A stretch of 64,000 nt of DNA from Maribacter huludaoensis (lineage in GTDB: Bacteria; Bacteroidota; Bacteroidia; Flavobacteriales; Flavobacteriaceae): contig NZ_JARKMS010000001.1 in assembly GCF_029350945.1 (NCBI RefSeq), forward strand, positions 374,375 through 438,374. Direction: 5' to 3'. Position 1 is the stretch's first letter. The number at the start of each line of letters is the position of its first letter. The position numbers and the translations under genes were made by a program. Positions 8,712 through 16,659 of the stretch are shown piece after piece. The notes below the pieces were generated by a model that was not told the origin of the DNA, ran no database searches, and saw only the letters and a list, made by a program, of their open reading frames with translations.

Positions 8712-9078
8712 TTTTTCTGAACATGAGGATTGTGAGTTGATATAATTGGTAGCAAACAATAGAAAAATGAGTGCTGTTGTTTTCTTAAATAGATTCATTG
8801 TATTACAGATTTAAATAGAAATACTAAAAAATAGTCTGTTTAAAAGTCCTTTACGGTTATCCGTAACAGTCAAGGTAAATTACACTCCAATTAACTCATT
8901 CAAATAAAACTAAAAACTCATTTTCAAGAAAATCTTATGAATTCGTAACGTAACAGCTATAATTCTAAAAATTCAATTAACTTTTATAGGTATATACCTT
9001 ACTAGGGTATTTTACCGCACAGAATTCAAAGAATAGTATTAAATTAGGCAAGCACTATATAAAATGCACTTGTAAATA
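8712..9078. other. intergenic region, no gene seen
   Basis: 367 bp after the repeat array. It contains a short perfect hairpin TTACGG-TTAT-CCGTAA at 8851-8866 and AT-rich sequence that probably includes the promoter of the 9079 gene. No ORF is supported. Confidence 0.5.
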
Positions 9079-9255
9079 ATGGCAAAGATTGAAATTAAAG
9101 GTTCCCCCGAAGAGCTAGAAAGAGTAGCTACATTTTTAGCAAACAACAATGTAAAATTTGATATCGCCAATGATTATGGCAATCATTCTTTAGAAGATTT
9201 AGAAAAGTATGAGCATCTGAAAACCAGGTTTTCTGAACCAGTTCCAGAAAAATAA
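9079..9255 (+). CDS. small acidic hypothetical protein (58 aa)
   Basis: An ATG-initiated 58-residue frame, MAKIEIKGSPEELERVATFL at the start, with amphipathic helix and strand spacing and no membrane segment. It ends 9 bp before the next gene, a small helix-turn-helix protein, and codon use matches its neighbours, so it is probably real. Unknown function; the small size and the DNA-binding partner leave open a regulator pair, but nothing else supports that. Confidence 0.55.
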   Translation: MAKIEIKGSPEELERVATFLANNNVKFDIANDYGNHSLEDLEKYEHLKTRFSEPVPEK

Positions 9256-9264
9256 CTCAGAGGC

Positions 9265-9534
9265 ATGAAAGGCTTACAACAAATAAAATATGAGATAGAA
9301 TTGTTGACTAGTACTAGCAGCAAAACCGAACTAGAAGTAGTAGATGCGTTACAAAAATATTACTTCAACAAAGCTGTAACGGCAGAGATTAAATTGTACA
9401 AGAAGAAAAAGAAAAAGGTAGCTCAAATCACTAAAGACCTTAAAATTAGTCACCGTAGGTTCTATAAGATTTTAGAGGATAAAAAGATAGAATTCACTAA
9501 GTACAATAAGTCTAAAGAAGAAACGGCTGAGTAG
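9265..9534 (+). CDS. small basic protein with helix-turn-helix-like C-terminus
   Basis: 89 residues. The middle has a run of lysines (YKKKKKK), then AQITKDLKISHRRFYKILEDKKI, which reads as a helix-turn-helix like those in resolvase or transposase-type DNA-binding segments. Likely DNA-binding. It follows the 58-aa gene by 9 bp and precedes a secreted protein gene by about 40 bp. Family not recognised. Confidence 0.6.
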   Translation: MKGLQQIKYEIELLTSTSSKTELEVVDALQKYYFNKAVTAEIKLYKKKKKKVAQITKDLKISHRRFYKILEDKKIEFTKYNKSKEETAE

Positions 9535-9573
9535 TTTTCTTTGAGTAGATTCATTGACGATAACCCAAGAGAA

Positions 9574-10128
9574 ATGAGATTTATAAAGAATATACAAGTA
9601 TTTCTTATTTCTGTTTGCGTATCTCATGCTGCCTATTCCCAAAAAGCAACAGTGAAAACTCAAGTACAAACTACGGTTAGTATTGAATGTACAGATGATG
9701 GTTGTTTTGGCAGTTATTATGGCAAAGAATTTATAGATAGATCAGATGTTGCTCATCAGTTTTCTAACACCATGTCTGCCAAAGTAGGAGATAAATTAAA
9801 GGAACTCTATTCTAAGGATAAGTACGTAAAAGTAGACTTTACGAACATAAATATGTCTACCGAAGGTATGGGTTCTGGTATGGTGACATATAAGCTTAAG
9901 ATTCCGTTTGTTACTGTAGCTACTAAATGCGATGCCTACACATCTTTTGATCATGTTGGTGGGTGGAATCACGCTCCTTCATTACCTAGAAGAAAAAAGG
10001 AGTTGAGTTCTCTTTTAATGCCCGGAGAATCTTTAGATATCAGTAAGCTGAAAAAGACCTCTGAAGGTTTACAGGAATATTGGATTCAATGGAAAAATAA
10101 GAACACCCAAAAACGTTGTAACGAATAG
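9574..10128 (+). CDS. secreted hypothetical protein
   Basis: 184 residues from ATG 9574, chosen over an upstream TTG (9541) because it begins a clean signal peptide (MRFIKNIQVFLISVCVSHAA, cut near AYSQ). The mature part has three or four cysteines (VSIECTDDGCFGSYYG, ATKCDAY, KRCNE) that could form disulfides. Function not recognised. It heads a run of small genes that includes two short membrane proteins. Confidence 0.6.
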   Translation: MRFIKNIQVFLISVCVSHAAYSQKATVKTQVQTTVSIECTDDGCFGSYYGKEFIDRSDVAHQFSNTMSAKVGDKLKELYSKDKYVKVDFTNINMSTEGMGSGMVTYKLKIPFVTVATKCDAYTSFDHVGGWNHAPSLPRRKKELSSLLMPGESLDISKLKKTSEGLQEYWIQWKNKNTQKRCNE

Positions 10129-10164
10129 CAAGATTGATTTTATAGACCGTCTTAATTCTTAAAA

Positions 10165-10407
10165 ATGAACAAAGAATCACTCTCTAAATTGAGTACAGAA
10201 GAACTGCTTAAAAAGCATACAGCAGCAAAAACCATGGTATGGCTTTTGGCAATTGTTCTAACAGGGTGCTTACTTTTCTTTATCTACGTTTCTATACAAG
10301 ATAGGTTTACTCCTTTAGTGGCAGTTCCGTTAGCTTTATCAGCTATTATTCCTTTGAATGTGAAGAATATGAATACGTTAAAAATGGAATTAGATTCTAG
10401 AAAATAA
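10165..10407 (+). CDS. small two-helix membrane protein
   Basis: 80 residues. A polar N-terminus (LSKLSTEELLKKHTAAK) is followed by two hydrophobic helices (MVWLLAIVLTGCLLFFIYV and PLVAVPLALSAIIPLNV) and a charged tail. This resembles small redox- or stress-associated membrane proteins, but no family is recognised. 36 bp after the preceding secreted protein. Confidence 0.55.
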   Translation: MNKESLSKLSTEELLKKHTAAKTMVWLLAIVLTGCLLFFIYVSIQDRFTPLVAVPLALSAIIPLNVKNMNTLKMELDSRK

Positions 10408-10452
10408 GGGTTAAGTTTTAGTCCAGTAATTAGAAAAACAACATTAAGCATT

Positions 10453-10641
10453 ATGAGAAAAACACTGTCAATTATTGGAATGATATTAGCTTTAATAACC
10501 ATCGCATACAGTTTTTGGGGTATGGGAGATACAGGACGATTCTTCGGTTATGAAATTGATATTTGGATGTACCGCTTAATTTGGCTTGCTTTATTTGGAG
10601 TAATCTTGAATGGATATTTGCAAGAGCGGAAAAACACATGA
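10453..10641 (+). CDS. small membrane protein (62 aa)
   Basis: Two hydrophobic stretches (TLSIIGMILALITIAYSFWG and MYRLIWLALFGVILNGYL). ATG start, 45 bp after the previous small membrane gene. Unknown function; probably an inner-membrane protein. Confidence 0.5.
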   Translation: MRKTLSIIGMILALITIAYSFWGMGDTGRFFGYEIDIWMYRLIWLALFGVILNGYLQERKNT

Positions 10642-10773
10642 TTATCTTTTAAATTGAACAATAGTACTGTTTAAGATTTAATTTTAATGAATTAGAGGTA
10701 ATATAGTACCATTTTGTAGCCCAAATTGAAATTCCCTTTAAATAATCCCCAAATACTTCGACTTAGTTTTTAT

Positions 10774-11340
10774 ATGAATAAGCGAAAATTAAAAATCAGC
10801 GATATCATATTTGTGGTGTTCATTTTGCTGCTGTTGATTCCGCAGACAAGAACACCTATACAGGTAGCGATCAATAAGCTTAAAGTTGCTGTTTGGTCGC
10901 CTAGTGTTGAAGATGAAGAGGACCAGAATGAGGTTGCTCCATTTCAATATGCTGTTGTCGATTTACAAGGGAATTCACAAAACATATCGGTAGGTAAAGG
11001 CAAGGTTACTTTTATCAGTTATTGGGCAACATGGTGTCCGCCATGTATAGCAGAATTACCGGGAATTCAAGAGTTATATAAAGACTACGGGGACAAAGTC
11101 AATTTTATTCTTTTGACCCATGAAGAACCAGAAACTGTGCAGCGGTTTATTAAAAAGAGGGGTTATGAGCTACCTATTTATTTCCCACAAATGCAAGCTC
11201 CTATAATACTGCAAGAAAATAGCATTCCTACCAACTTTGTAATCGGTGCCAACGGAAAAATTTTAATAAAAGAAACCGGTGCCGCTGATTGGAACGGTAC
11301 AAAAGTACGAGAGTTGTTAGACCATTTAGTTTCAAAATAA
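10774..11340 (+). CDS. TlpA-like thiol-disulfide oxidoreductase
   Basis: 188 residues from ATG 10774; an in-frame TTG at 10726 would add 16 residues. The N-terminal anchor IIFVVFILLLLIP places the thioredoxin fold outside the inner membrane. The active site is WCPPC in ATWCPPCIAELP, and the cis-Pro loop is SIPTNFVIG. TlpA/ResA-type proteins reduce disulfides in exported proteins or apocytochromes c. No cytochrome maturation genes are adjacent, though several c-type cytochromes occur in the nitrate region 12 kb downstream. It ends 1 bp before the convergent kinase gene. Confidence 0.88.
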   Translation: MNKRKLKISDIIFVVFILLLLIPQTRTPIQVAINKLKVAVWSPSVEDEEDQNEVAPFQYAVVDLQGNSQNISVGKGKVTFISYWATWCPPCIAELPGIQELYKDYGDKVNFILLTHEEPETVQRFIKKRGYELPIYFPQMQAPIILQENSIPTNFVIGANGKILIKETGAADWNGTKVRELLDHLVSK

Positions 11341-11341
11341 A

Positions 11342-12394
11342 TTAGACTAGGACCTTTTTAATATAATTGCTCATAAACTCTTTTTTTGCCAACGCTTTTT
11401 CCGCAAAATCAAATAGACTTTGGCAACGGTCTAAATTCTGATTCTCGTAAGTAACTTTGTAATACTTGTTGTTATTCAGATAATCCGTTAGTGCCCGTAG
11501 ACCGTGAATAAATGGCATAAAAACGGCACCTAAGGGTAGGCTCTCTTTTTCTGCGGAAGTAAATATTGGTCCGTTAGCAGCTAGGCCATCTACAAAGGCT
11601 TTGAATAATGATTCATTAAAATTAATGAGTTCGTGGTTCTGCTCATCTTCAGGTGCATGGTTAACTACAGTTCTAATGGCATCACCAAAATCATAGAAGA
11701 AATAGCCCTTCATAATCGTATCAAGATCAATAAGACACAATGCTTTTTTTGTTGATTTAGAGAATAAAATATTATTCAGTTTTGTATCGTTATGGCAAAT
11801 TCTAACGGGTAAAATACTAGTATTTAAATTCTGAATTTCTTTAAGAAATGACTGCGCCTTTTTAATGGTAATGTGGGCAATTTCTTTTTTTTGCGTTTCA
11901 GCTTTCCGTAGTGTTTCTTGAAACTCTTGTGTTCTAAAATTTAGATTATGAAATTTGGGCAAGGTATCATTAAATAGTGTCGTATCTGCATGTTGCATGA
12001 GCTGATGAAACTTGCCAACAATGCGTCCTGCTTCAAAAGCGGTAGAAGTTTGGGTTGTTGTATTGTAAGTGGTGCTGTTGGGTATGTAGGTCATCATTCT
12101 CCAGAAATCATTATCTTGAACTAGATGATTCTTACCTGATATTGTACTAAGAAAAGTAATTTGAGTATAATCTTCTGCATAAAGAAAAGGCAAAGCAAAT
12201 TGAATATTATCCATTAGAACATTAGCAATCTTAAATACGTGAGTATTTATTTTCTGAAGAATGTATTGCTGGTCATCGTCATTGGTAACTAAATAGGTGT
12301 CGTTTATAAGTCCGTTCGTTAATGGGGTGTATTGCAACGAACCAGTGTTAAGATTAAACTTGGTAATTATTTTTTGGATAGATTCTTTAGTCAT
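11342..12394 (-). CDS. APH-family kinase, N-acetylhexosamine 1-kinase (NahK)-like
   Basis: 350 residues from ATG 12394. In-frame upstream starts (ATG 12442, TTG 12454) are possible, but the fold begins just after 12394 (KFNLNTGSLQYTPLTNGLIND). The aminoglycoside phosphotransferase fold is shown by the catalytic loop ICHNDTKLNNILF and the metal motif LIDLDTIMKGYFFYDFGD. The HNDTKLNN/DLDT pattern resembles NahK, which phosphorylates GlcNAc/GalNAc at C1, so a sugar kinase role is more likely than antibiotic resistance. Substrate is inference. Confidence 0.75.
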   Translation of the reverse strand: MTKESIQKIITKFNLNTGSLQYTPLTNGLINDTYLVTNDDDQQYILQKINTHVFKIANVLMDNIQFALPFLYAEDYTQITFLSTISGKNHLVQDNDFWRMMTYIPNSTTYNTTTQTSTAFEAGRIVGKFHQLMQHADTTLFNDTLPKFHNLNFRTQEFQETLRKAETQKKEIAHITIKKAQSFLKEIQNLNTSILPVRICHNDTKLNNILFSKSTKKALCLIDLDTIMKGYFFYDFGDAIRTVVNHAPEDEQNHELINFNESLFKAFVDGLAANGPIFTSAEKESLPLGAVFMPFIHGLRALTDYLNNNKYYKVTYENQNLDRCQSLFDFAEKALAKKEFMSNYIKKVLV

Positions 12395-12575
12395 TATGGA
12401 GCACTGCAGTTCAAACTTTAAAGGTATTGAAAACTTGCTCATAATTTGTAACAATGTTGGTTGGTCAAATTAACAATTAACAAGAATTTTCTTTATTTTA
12501 TGCAGTTGGCCTAATAATAATACGATTTGTAGAATTATGCAGTTAGTATCTTAATAAATCAAATTTCCCCCAAAT

Positions 12576-13130
12576 ATGATTACGATTAAAACCTACCTTA
12601 AAGTTGTTTTTCTGTTTTTTGTATCAACGTATGTTCAAGCACAATGCGAAGTTTTTAAAAGTGAAATTAGCGACGTACAGCGTTACATGTCACAGTTCAG
12701 TACACTGTCAGATTCATTAAGCGGCCCAGCGGAAATAGCTGCCTTTGATGCTTCAATAAGTAAGGCAAGAAAAAACGCAAAAACGGTTATGTTATTAATG
12801 GGACAGGCAGTAAATGCTGCCGACGAGGCGGTAATATTAGCATCTGAAGCCCAATATGATTCTCAAACTTGCGGTTTGGAAGAGACTATAAGTTATACGA
12901 TCGATGCAGAAAGACATGCCATTGATTCCCGCGACTTTTCTACTGAAGCTTTTGAAAATGTAAAAAATGCCGCAAAGGCAAACAATTTGGGTAATTTACA
13001 GTTTTACATGAGAAAAGCACAACGCCTAATAAAAGATGCACAAGAGTCTGCAGATGCTTCTGTTTACGCTGCGGATAATGCACATTACAGTTGTAGCCAT
13101 GATGTTGCCCATCTAAGCTTTGAAAACTAG
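12576..13130 (+). CDS. secreted helical hypothetical protein
   Basis: 184 residues with a signal peptide (LKVVFLFFVSTYVQA, cut before QCEVF). The mature part is alanine-rich and predicted all-helical (repeated AxxAxxA patterns such as MGQAVNAADEAVILASEAQY), with four cysteines. Not recognised. It ends 1 bp from the convergent siroheme gene. Confidence 0.6.
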   Translation: MITIKTYLKVVFLFFVSTYVQAQCEVFKSEISDVQRYMSQFSTLSDSLSGPAEIAAFDASISKARKNAKTVMLLMGQAVNAADEAVILASEAQYDSQTCGLEETISYTIDAERHAIDSRDFSTEAFENVKNAAKANNLGNLQFYMRKAQRLIKDAQESADASVYAADNAHYSCSHDVAHLSFEN

Positions 13131-13131
13131 G

Positions 13132-13716
13132 TCAATCTTCCTTCTTGTTTACCAAGCCTTTGGTAAATTCATTTAGGGTTTCAACTTTTTCTTCAAAATC
13201 GCCCTTAATGGTTTTTCTAAATTCGTTGAGGTTTTTAACAAGGTCATCAATATTTTCAGGAATTACATCCTCAAAAAATTGACGTAATCTTTTGGCAGTG
13301 GTCGGTGATTTTCCGTTGGTAGAAATGGCTACTTTCACATTTCCCTTGGTTACGATACCTCCCATATAGAAATCGCAAAACGGTGGGTTGTCGGCTACGT
13401 TCACTAGTATTTGCCTTTCTCTGCAGTCGTGGTAAACTTGCTCGTTTACCGGAACATTATCCGTAGTGGCAATGGCAATATGTTTCCCTTTCAAATAAGA
13501 AACATCATAAGGTGCCACATTCATTTTAATGCCAAACTTATTGGCCAAGGCTATAGTTTCTTCCCTAAACATTGGTGATACCATTTCAACTTGTGCCGTA
13601 TGGCTGGATTTCAATAAAAAAGTAAGTTTTTCTAACGCAACATTTCCACCGCCAACAATTAAGATATGCAGGTTAGATACTTTTAAAAATACGGGGTAAA
13701 GCTCATTCCTTTCCAT
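13132..13716 (-). CDS. precorrin-2 dehydrogenase / sirohydrochlorin ferrochelatase-like (Met8/CysG N-terminal)
   Basis: 194 residues with the Rossmann glycine motif ILIVGGGNVALEK near the N-terminus, then VADNPPFCDFYMGGIV and ISTNGKSPTTAKRLRQ, both hallmarks of the CysG N-terminal / Met8 family. It oxidises precorrin-2 to sirohydrochlorin with NAD+ and may insert iron to make siroheme, the cofactor of NirB. It is last in the nirB operon, overlapping the sensor-kinase gene by 14 bp. With cobA at 19282 the window encodes the branch from uroporphyrinogen III to siroheme. Confidence 0.9.
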   Translation of the reverse strand: MERNELYPVFLKVSNLHILIVGGGNVALEKLTFLLKSSHTAQVEMVSPMFREETIALANKFGIKMNVAPYDVSYLKGKHIAIATTDNVPVNEQVYHDCRERQILVNVADNPPFCDFYMGGIVTKGNVKVAISTNGKSPTTAKRLRQFFEDVIPENIDDLVKNLNEFRKTIKGDFEEKVETLNEFTKGLVNKKED

Positions 13717-15553
13717 GTAAAATTTTGTTTTCCTCAGTTTTATAATTAATGGTTACTCGTGTTCCTTTACCCAATTCCGAGTTTATGAACAGCCTCCCAT
13801 TTATGTAATCTATACGTTCTTTCATGAAAAACAGGCCCATACCGCCTTCACTATTATTTTTAGGTAATTTACCTAAAATAGAATCGTCAAAACCCTTACC
13901 GTCATCATCAATAACCACACTTAAAATGGGGTATGAATAATTTAGGGTAACCAAAATATAATTGGCTTCGGCATATTTAATGGCGTTGTTCACCGCTTCT
14001 TGTGTTACTCTATAAATGTTGGTTTCTGCCAAAGAATCAAATCTAATGTTGGCATCTGTCTTATTTTTGAAGAGAATGGTCTTACCGGTCAATTTAGAAA
14101 GCTCGGCGGTCATTTTTTGTATGGCCGGAAATATACCATGATCACTTAATTCTGGGGGGGTAAGGTTAAAAGTTGCTGTTCTGACACCTTTTATTAAGTC
14201 TGATGTAAGTGCCTTTAGGTAATCAATTTTCTCAGCTGTTTTTGTTTGGTCCTCAATATCTATAGATTCAATATTAAATTTTAATGCAGTAAGCATTTGA
14301 CCTATTCCATCATGAATATCTTTTGCAATACGCTTTCTTTCCTCTTCTTGACCTTCTACGATCTGACTTGCTTGCGCCTTTTTTTGCTGCATGCGCTCCT
14401 CAAAATTTTGCTTGGTCAATTCCTGCACCTTAAGCTGGTTTTCTTTACGCTCGGTAATATCTGAACAAAGAATAAGAATGTCTTGTTCTAGGGTAGATTG
14501 GTGCATGGGAACAATGGACATATCTAACCAAACGGTATGGCCATTTTCTGTTACCACCTGCAATTCCTCATTACGTATTACATTCTTTCGGTTTATTTTC
14601 AACACCTCTTTTAAATAAGATTGCTGCCCTTCTTCTACAGTAAGTATTTCTGAAATTGGTTTGTTGACCGGAGTAGTTTCATATCCTAAAAGATCTAAAA
14701 ACTTTTTACTGATAAAAACAATACTACCATCTTTTCTAATACTTGCAAAAAGGGCAGCATTGTCAATTACAAAATTCAGTTCTTGTAGTTCTTTTAGCGA
14801 GCGTTCCTTTTCGTCATAGAGGCTTTGTATTTTTTCAAGCTGATTTTTAGACTCCGCATCTTTTCCTATTAAATGGCCAATGGTATTTTTAATTTGGATG
14901 GATAAGGGCCTGAAAATAACAAAGATTTCGAGCAGAAGAATCAGTAGCGAAAAAGCAAGTAGCCAATATTCTTTTCGTTTTAATTTTTGAAGCTGTTCGT
15001 TACTACGTGCATCATACTCATTGACAATTTGGTCCATGAGGTTTAAAAACTGCCGCTCATTATTTAATAAAGTATCTAAATCTGCTTGCTCTACCGGGGC
15101 ATTAATATTTTGTTGATGGGTGAATAGTACATGTTCTATGGCATTGACCATGGCATTATGATGCGGATCAAGTTTTTTGAACAGTGATTGTACTTTGGGG
15201 TCATCTTCATAGGGTAGGTTAAAGGAGGCATCGCCTAAATGAAGGCCCATATGGGAAACTTTCCAAATTTCTAGGGTTTTAGCAATTTCTGAAAGCACTA
15301 ATTTTTTCTCCTCAGGGTTGTTCAGTGCTTTTAATAGCAAAGTCTCTTTAGTCAATTTTTGACTAAAGGCACGTTGCCTACCCGCAACGTTTATAAGTTG
15401 AGAATCGCCAGATTGTGCCTTTAAATGTAGTTGAATAAGTACTTGGGCAATAATTACCGTAAGCGCAATAGCAGCCAATGCCAATAGGTACCATTTACGT
15501 ATACGTATAAACGTAGCGGTGTCCAATGGTATGTTACGCTCGTTATGGTCCAT
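13703..15553 (-). CDS. NarX-like PAS sensor histidine kinase
   Basis: 616 residues: TM1 about 21-42; a periplasmic helical sensor about 45-195 of the PilJ/NarX type containing NVAGRQRAFSQKLTKE (56-70), similar to the nitrate-binding P-box of NarX; TM2 about 197-217; a PAS domain about 255-370; HisKA_3 dimerisation with H414 in RKRIAKDIHDGIGQ; and HATPase_c (N-box EAVNNAIKYAEA, DDGKGF, GGMGLFFMKERI). It is co-transcribed with nirBD and the siroheme gene but has no adjacent regulator; the NarL-type regulator at 32168 in the same island is the natural partner. Nitrate or nitrite as signal is inference from the P-box and context. Confidence 0.88.
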   Translation of the reverse strand: MDHNERNIPLDTATFIRIRKWYLLALAAIALTVIIAQVLIQLHLKAQSGDSQLINVAGRQRAFSQKLTKETLLLKALNNPEEKKLVLSEIAKTLEIWKVSHMGLHLGDASFNLPYEDDPKVQSLFKKLDPHHNAMVNAIEHVLFTHQQNINAPVEQADLDTLLNNERQFLNLMDQIVNEYDARSNEQLQKLKRKEYWLLAFSLLILLLEIFVIFRPLSIQIKNTIGHLIGKDAESKNQLEKIQSLYDEKERSLKELQELNFVIDNAALFASIRKDGSIVFISKKFLDLLGYETTPVNKPISEILTVEEGQQSYLKEVLKINRKNVIRNEELQVVTENGHTVWLDMSIVPMHQSTLEQDILILCSDITERKENQLKVQELTKQNFEERMQQKKAQASQIVEGQEEERKRIAKDIHDGIGQMLTALKFNIESIDIEDQTKTAEKIDYLKALTSDLIKGVRTATFNLTPPELSDHGIFPAIQKMTAELSKLTGKTILFKNKTDANIRFDSLAETNIYRVTQEAVNNAIKYAEANYILVTLNYSYPILSVVIDDDGKGFDDSILGKLPKNNSEGGMGLFFMKERIDYINGRLFINSELGKGTRVTINYKTEENKILHGKE

Positions 15554-15575
15554 AAAAAAGCAATCTTATATTAAA

Positions 15576-16166
15576 CTAGGCGTTTAGGGCCTTGGTAATT
15601 AAGTCTAAAGAGAATTTAGAAAGGGGAAGTTTTAAAGCTGCTTCTTGACCCTTGATTGACATTTTTCTCCATGTTTTTTGAAGAATATCAATAGTTTTGT
15701 CCTCTGGGTGTTTATGGGCAAAGGGTTCAAAATAGAACTCTAAAAAGACCAAACAAATAACATCTTCCAGACTTTGGGTTTCTTCGTTTTTCTTTAGTTG
15801 TTTTTTTTGTAAAAGAAATTTGACATTGTCAATGGTTTCTTTATCATAGCCAATATCTTCTAGAATAGAAGCGGCTTTTGTGGCATGGAATTTTTTTAAC
15901 TCTTGTCTCCATCTCAAATAACCTTCACGGTTCATCTCGTAAGACTCTCTAGGAATTTCCCATCTACAGATATGTTGACATCTTGCGGTTAGGCGTAATG
16001 CTTCAGATGCATTGGGGTCAAAGGCATTTAGTCTTTCTGTCATGCGAATACCGTACAATACTTCTTTTGGGTAGGTAGTACCTTCAAAAACTTCGGTATT
16101 TGGATCTTGCTTATTGGCTTCGTCAAATTGTTGAAATGCTAGTAGTAATTTATCTGTGGTCGCCAT
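15576..16166 (-). CDS. DUF4202 family protein
   Basis: 196 residues. Recognisable DUF4202 features are the N-terminal FDEANKQDPN, the His/Cys/Arg-rich ARCQHICRWEIPRESYEMNR and the acidic LEDVICLVFLEFYF segment. The His and Asp spacing hints at an HD-like helical fold, but that is inference. DUF4202 genes are, as I recall, repeatedly found with nitrite assimilation genes; here it sits 21 bp after nirD and 22 bp before the NarX-like kinase, so it is part of the nirB operon. Biochemical role unknown. Confidence 0.8.
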   Translation of the reverse strand: MATTDKLLLAFQQFDEANKQDPNTEVFEGTTYPKEVLYGIRMTERLNAFDPNASEALRLTARCQHICRWEIPRESYEMNREGYLRWRQELKKFHATKAASILEDIGYDKETIDNVKFLLQKKQLKKNEETQSLEDVICLVFLEFYFEPFAHKHPEDKTIDILQKTWRKMSIKGQEAALKLPLSKFSLDLITKALNA

Positions 16167-16187
16167 AAGTCTTTTATTTACTCAAAG

Positions 16188-16568
16188 CTATTCAGAAAAG
16201 CCAACATACACAAAGTCCGACTCTATTTTTACAGGATATGTAGCAATGGGATCTAAAGTGCCGTTTAAATTTTCTCCGGTTTTTAACGAAAATGTATTCT
16301 TGTGAAGTGGGCAGGCCACTTTAGCTTCCATATTTTCTTCACCGATCATACCTCTGGAAAGTACCATTTCCATTTTATGAGGACAAAGATTTTGACAAGC
16401 GTACCAAGTACCTTCTCTTGTAAAATTGAATACGGCGATCTGTTTGTCCTTATATTTTATACAAGCTCCGCCATTCTTAGGAAATTTAGAAATTGGCGCG
16501 GCCTTGAACCAAACCTTAACATCACTGGCAGCTACACTTGCATACGTATTCAAAACAGATAAAGACAT
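16188..16568 (-). CDS. nirD: nitrite reductase small subunit (Rieske)
   Basis: 126 residues. A Rieske fold with all four [2Fe-2S] ligands: C62-P-H64 and C86-P-L-H89. Partner of NirB in NADH-dependent assimilatory reduction of nitrite to ammonium in the cytoplasm. It lies 91 bp downstream of nirB and 21 bp upstream of the DUF4202 gene, all leftwards. Some enterobacterial NirD proteins lack the cluster ligands, so their retention suggests a functional cluster here. Confidence 0.93.
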   Translation of the reverse strand: MSLSVLNTYASVAASDVKVWFKAAPISKFPKNGGACIKYKDKQIAVFNFTREGTWYACQNLCPHKMEMVLSRGMIGEENMEAKVACPLHKNTFSLKTGENLNGTLDPIATYPVKIESDFVYVGFSE

Positions 16569-16659
16569 AATTTCGTTTTTTTGATTTTTAATAAATTTCT
16601 ACACTTAGATGATTGCAATACTGGTTTATAAATAACCAACAACTGTCAACCATCAACCG

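Noticed and set aside
11342-12394. Antibiotic resistance (aminoglycoside phosphotransferase)
   Set aside because: The motifs are closer to the sugar kinase NahK; the fold is shared but resistance is not supported.
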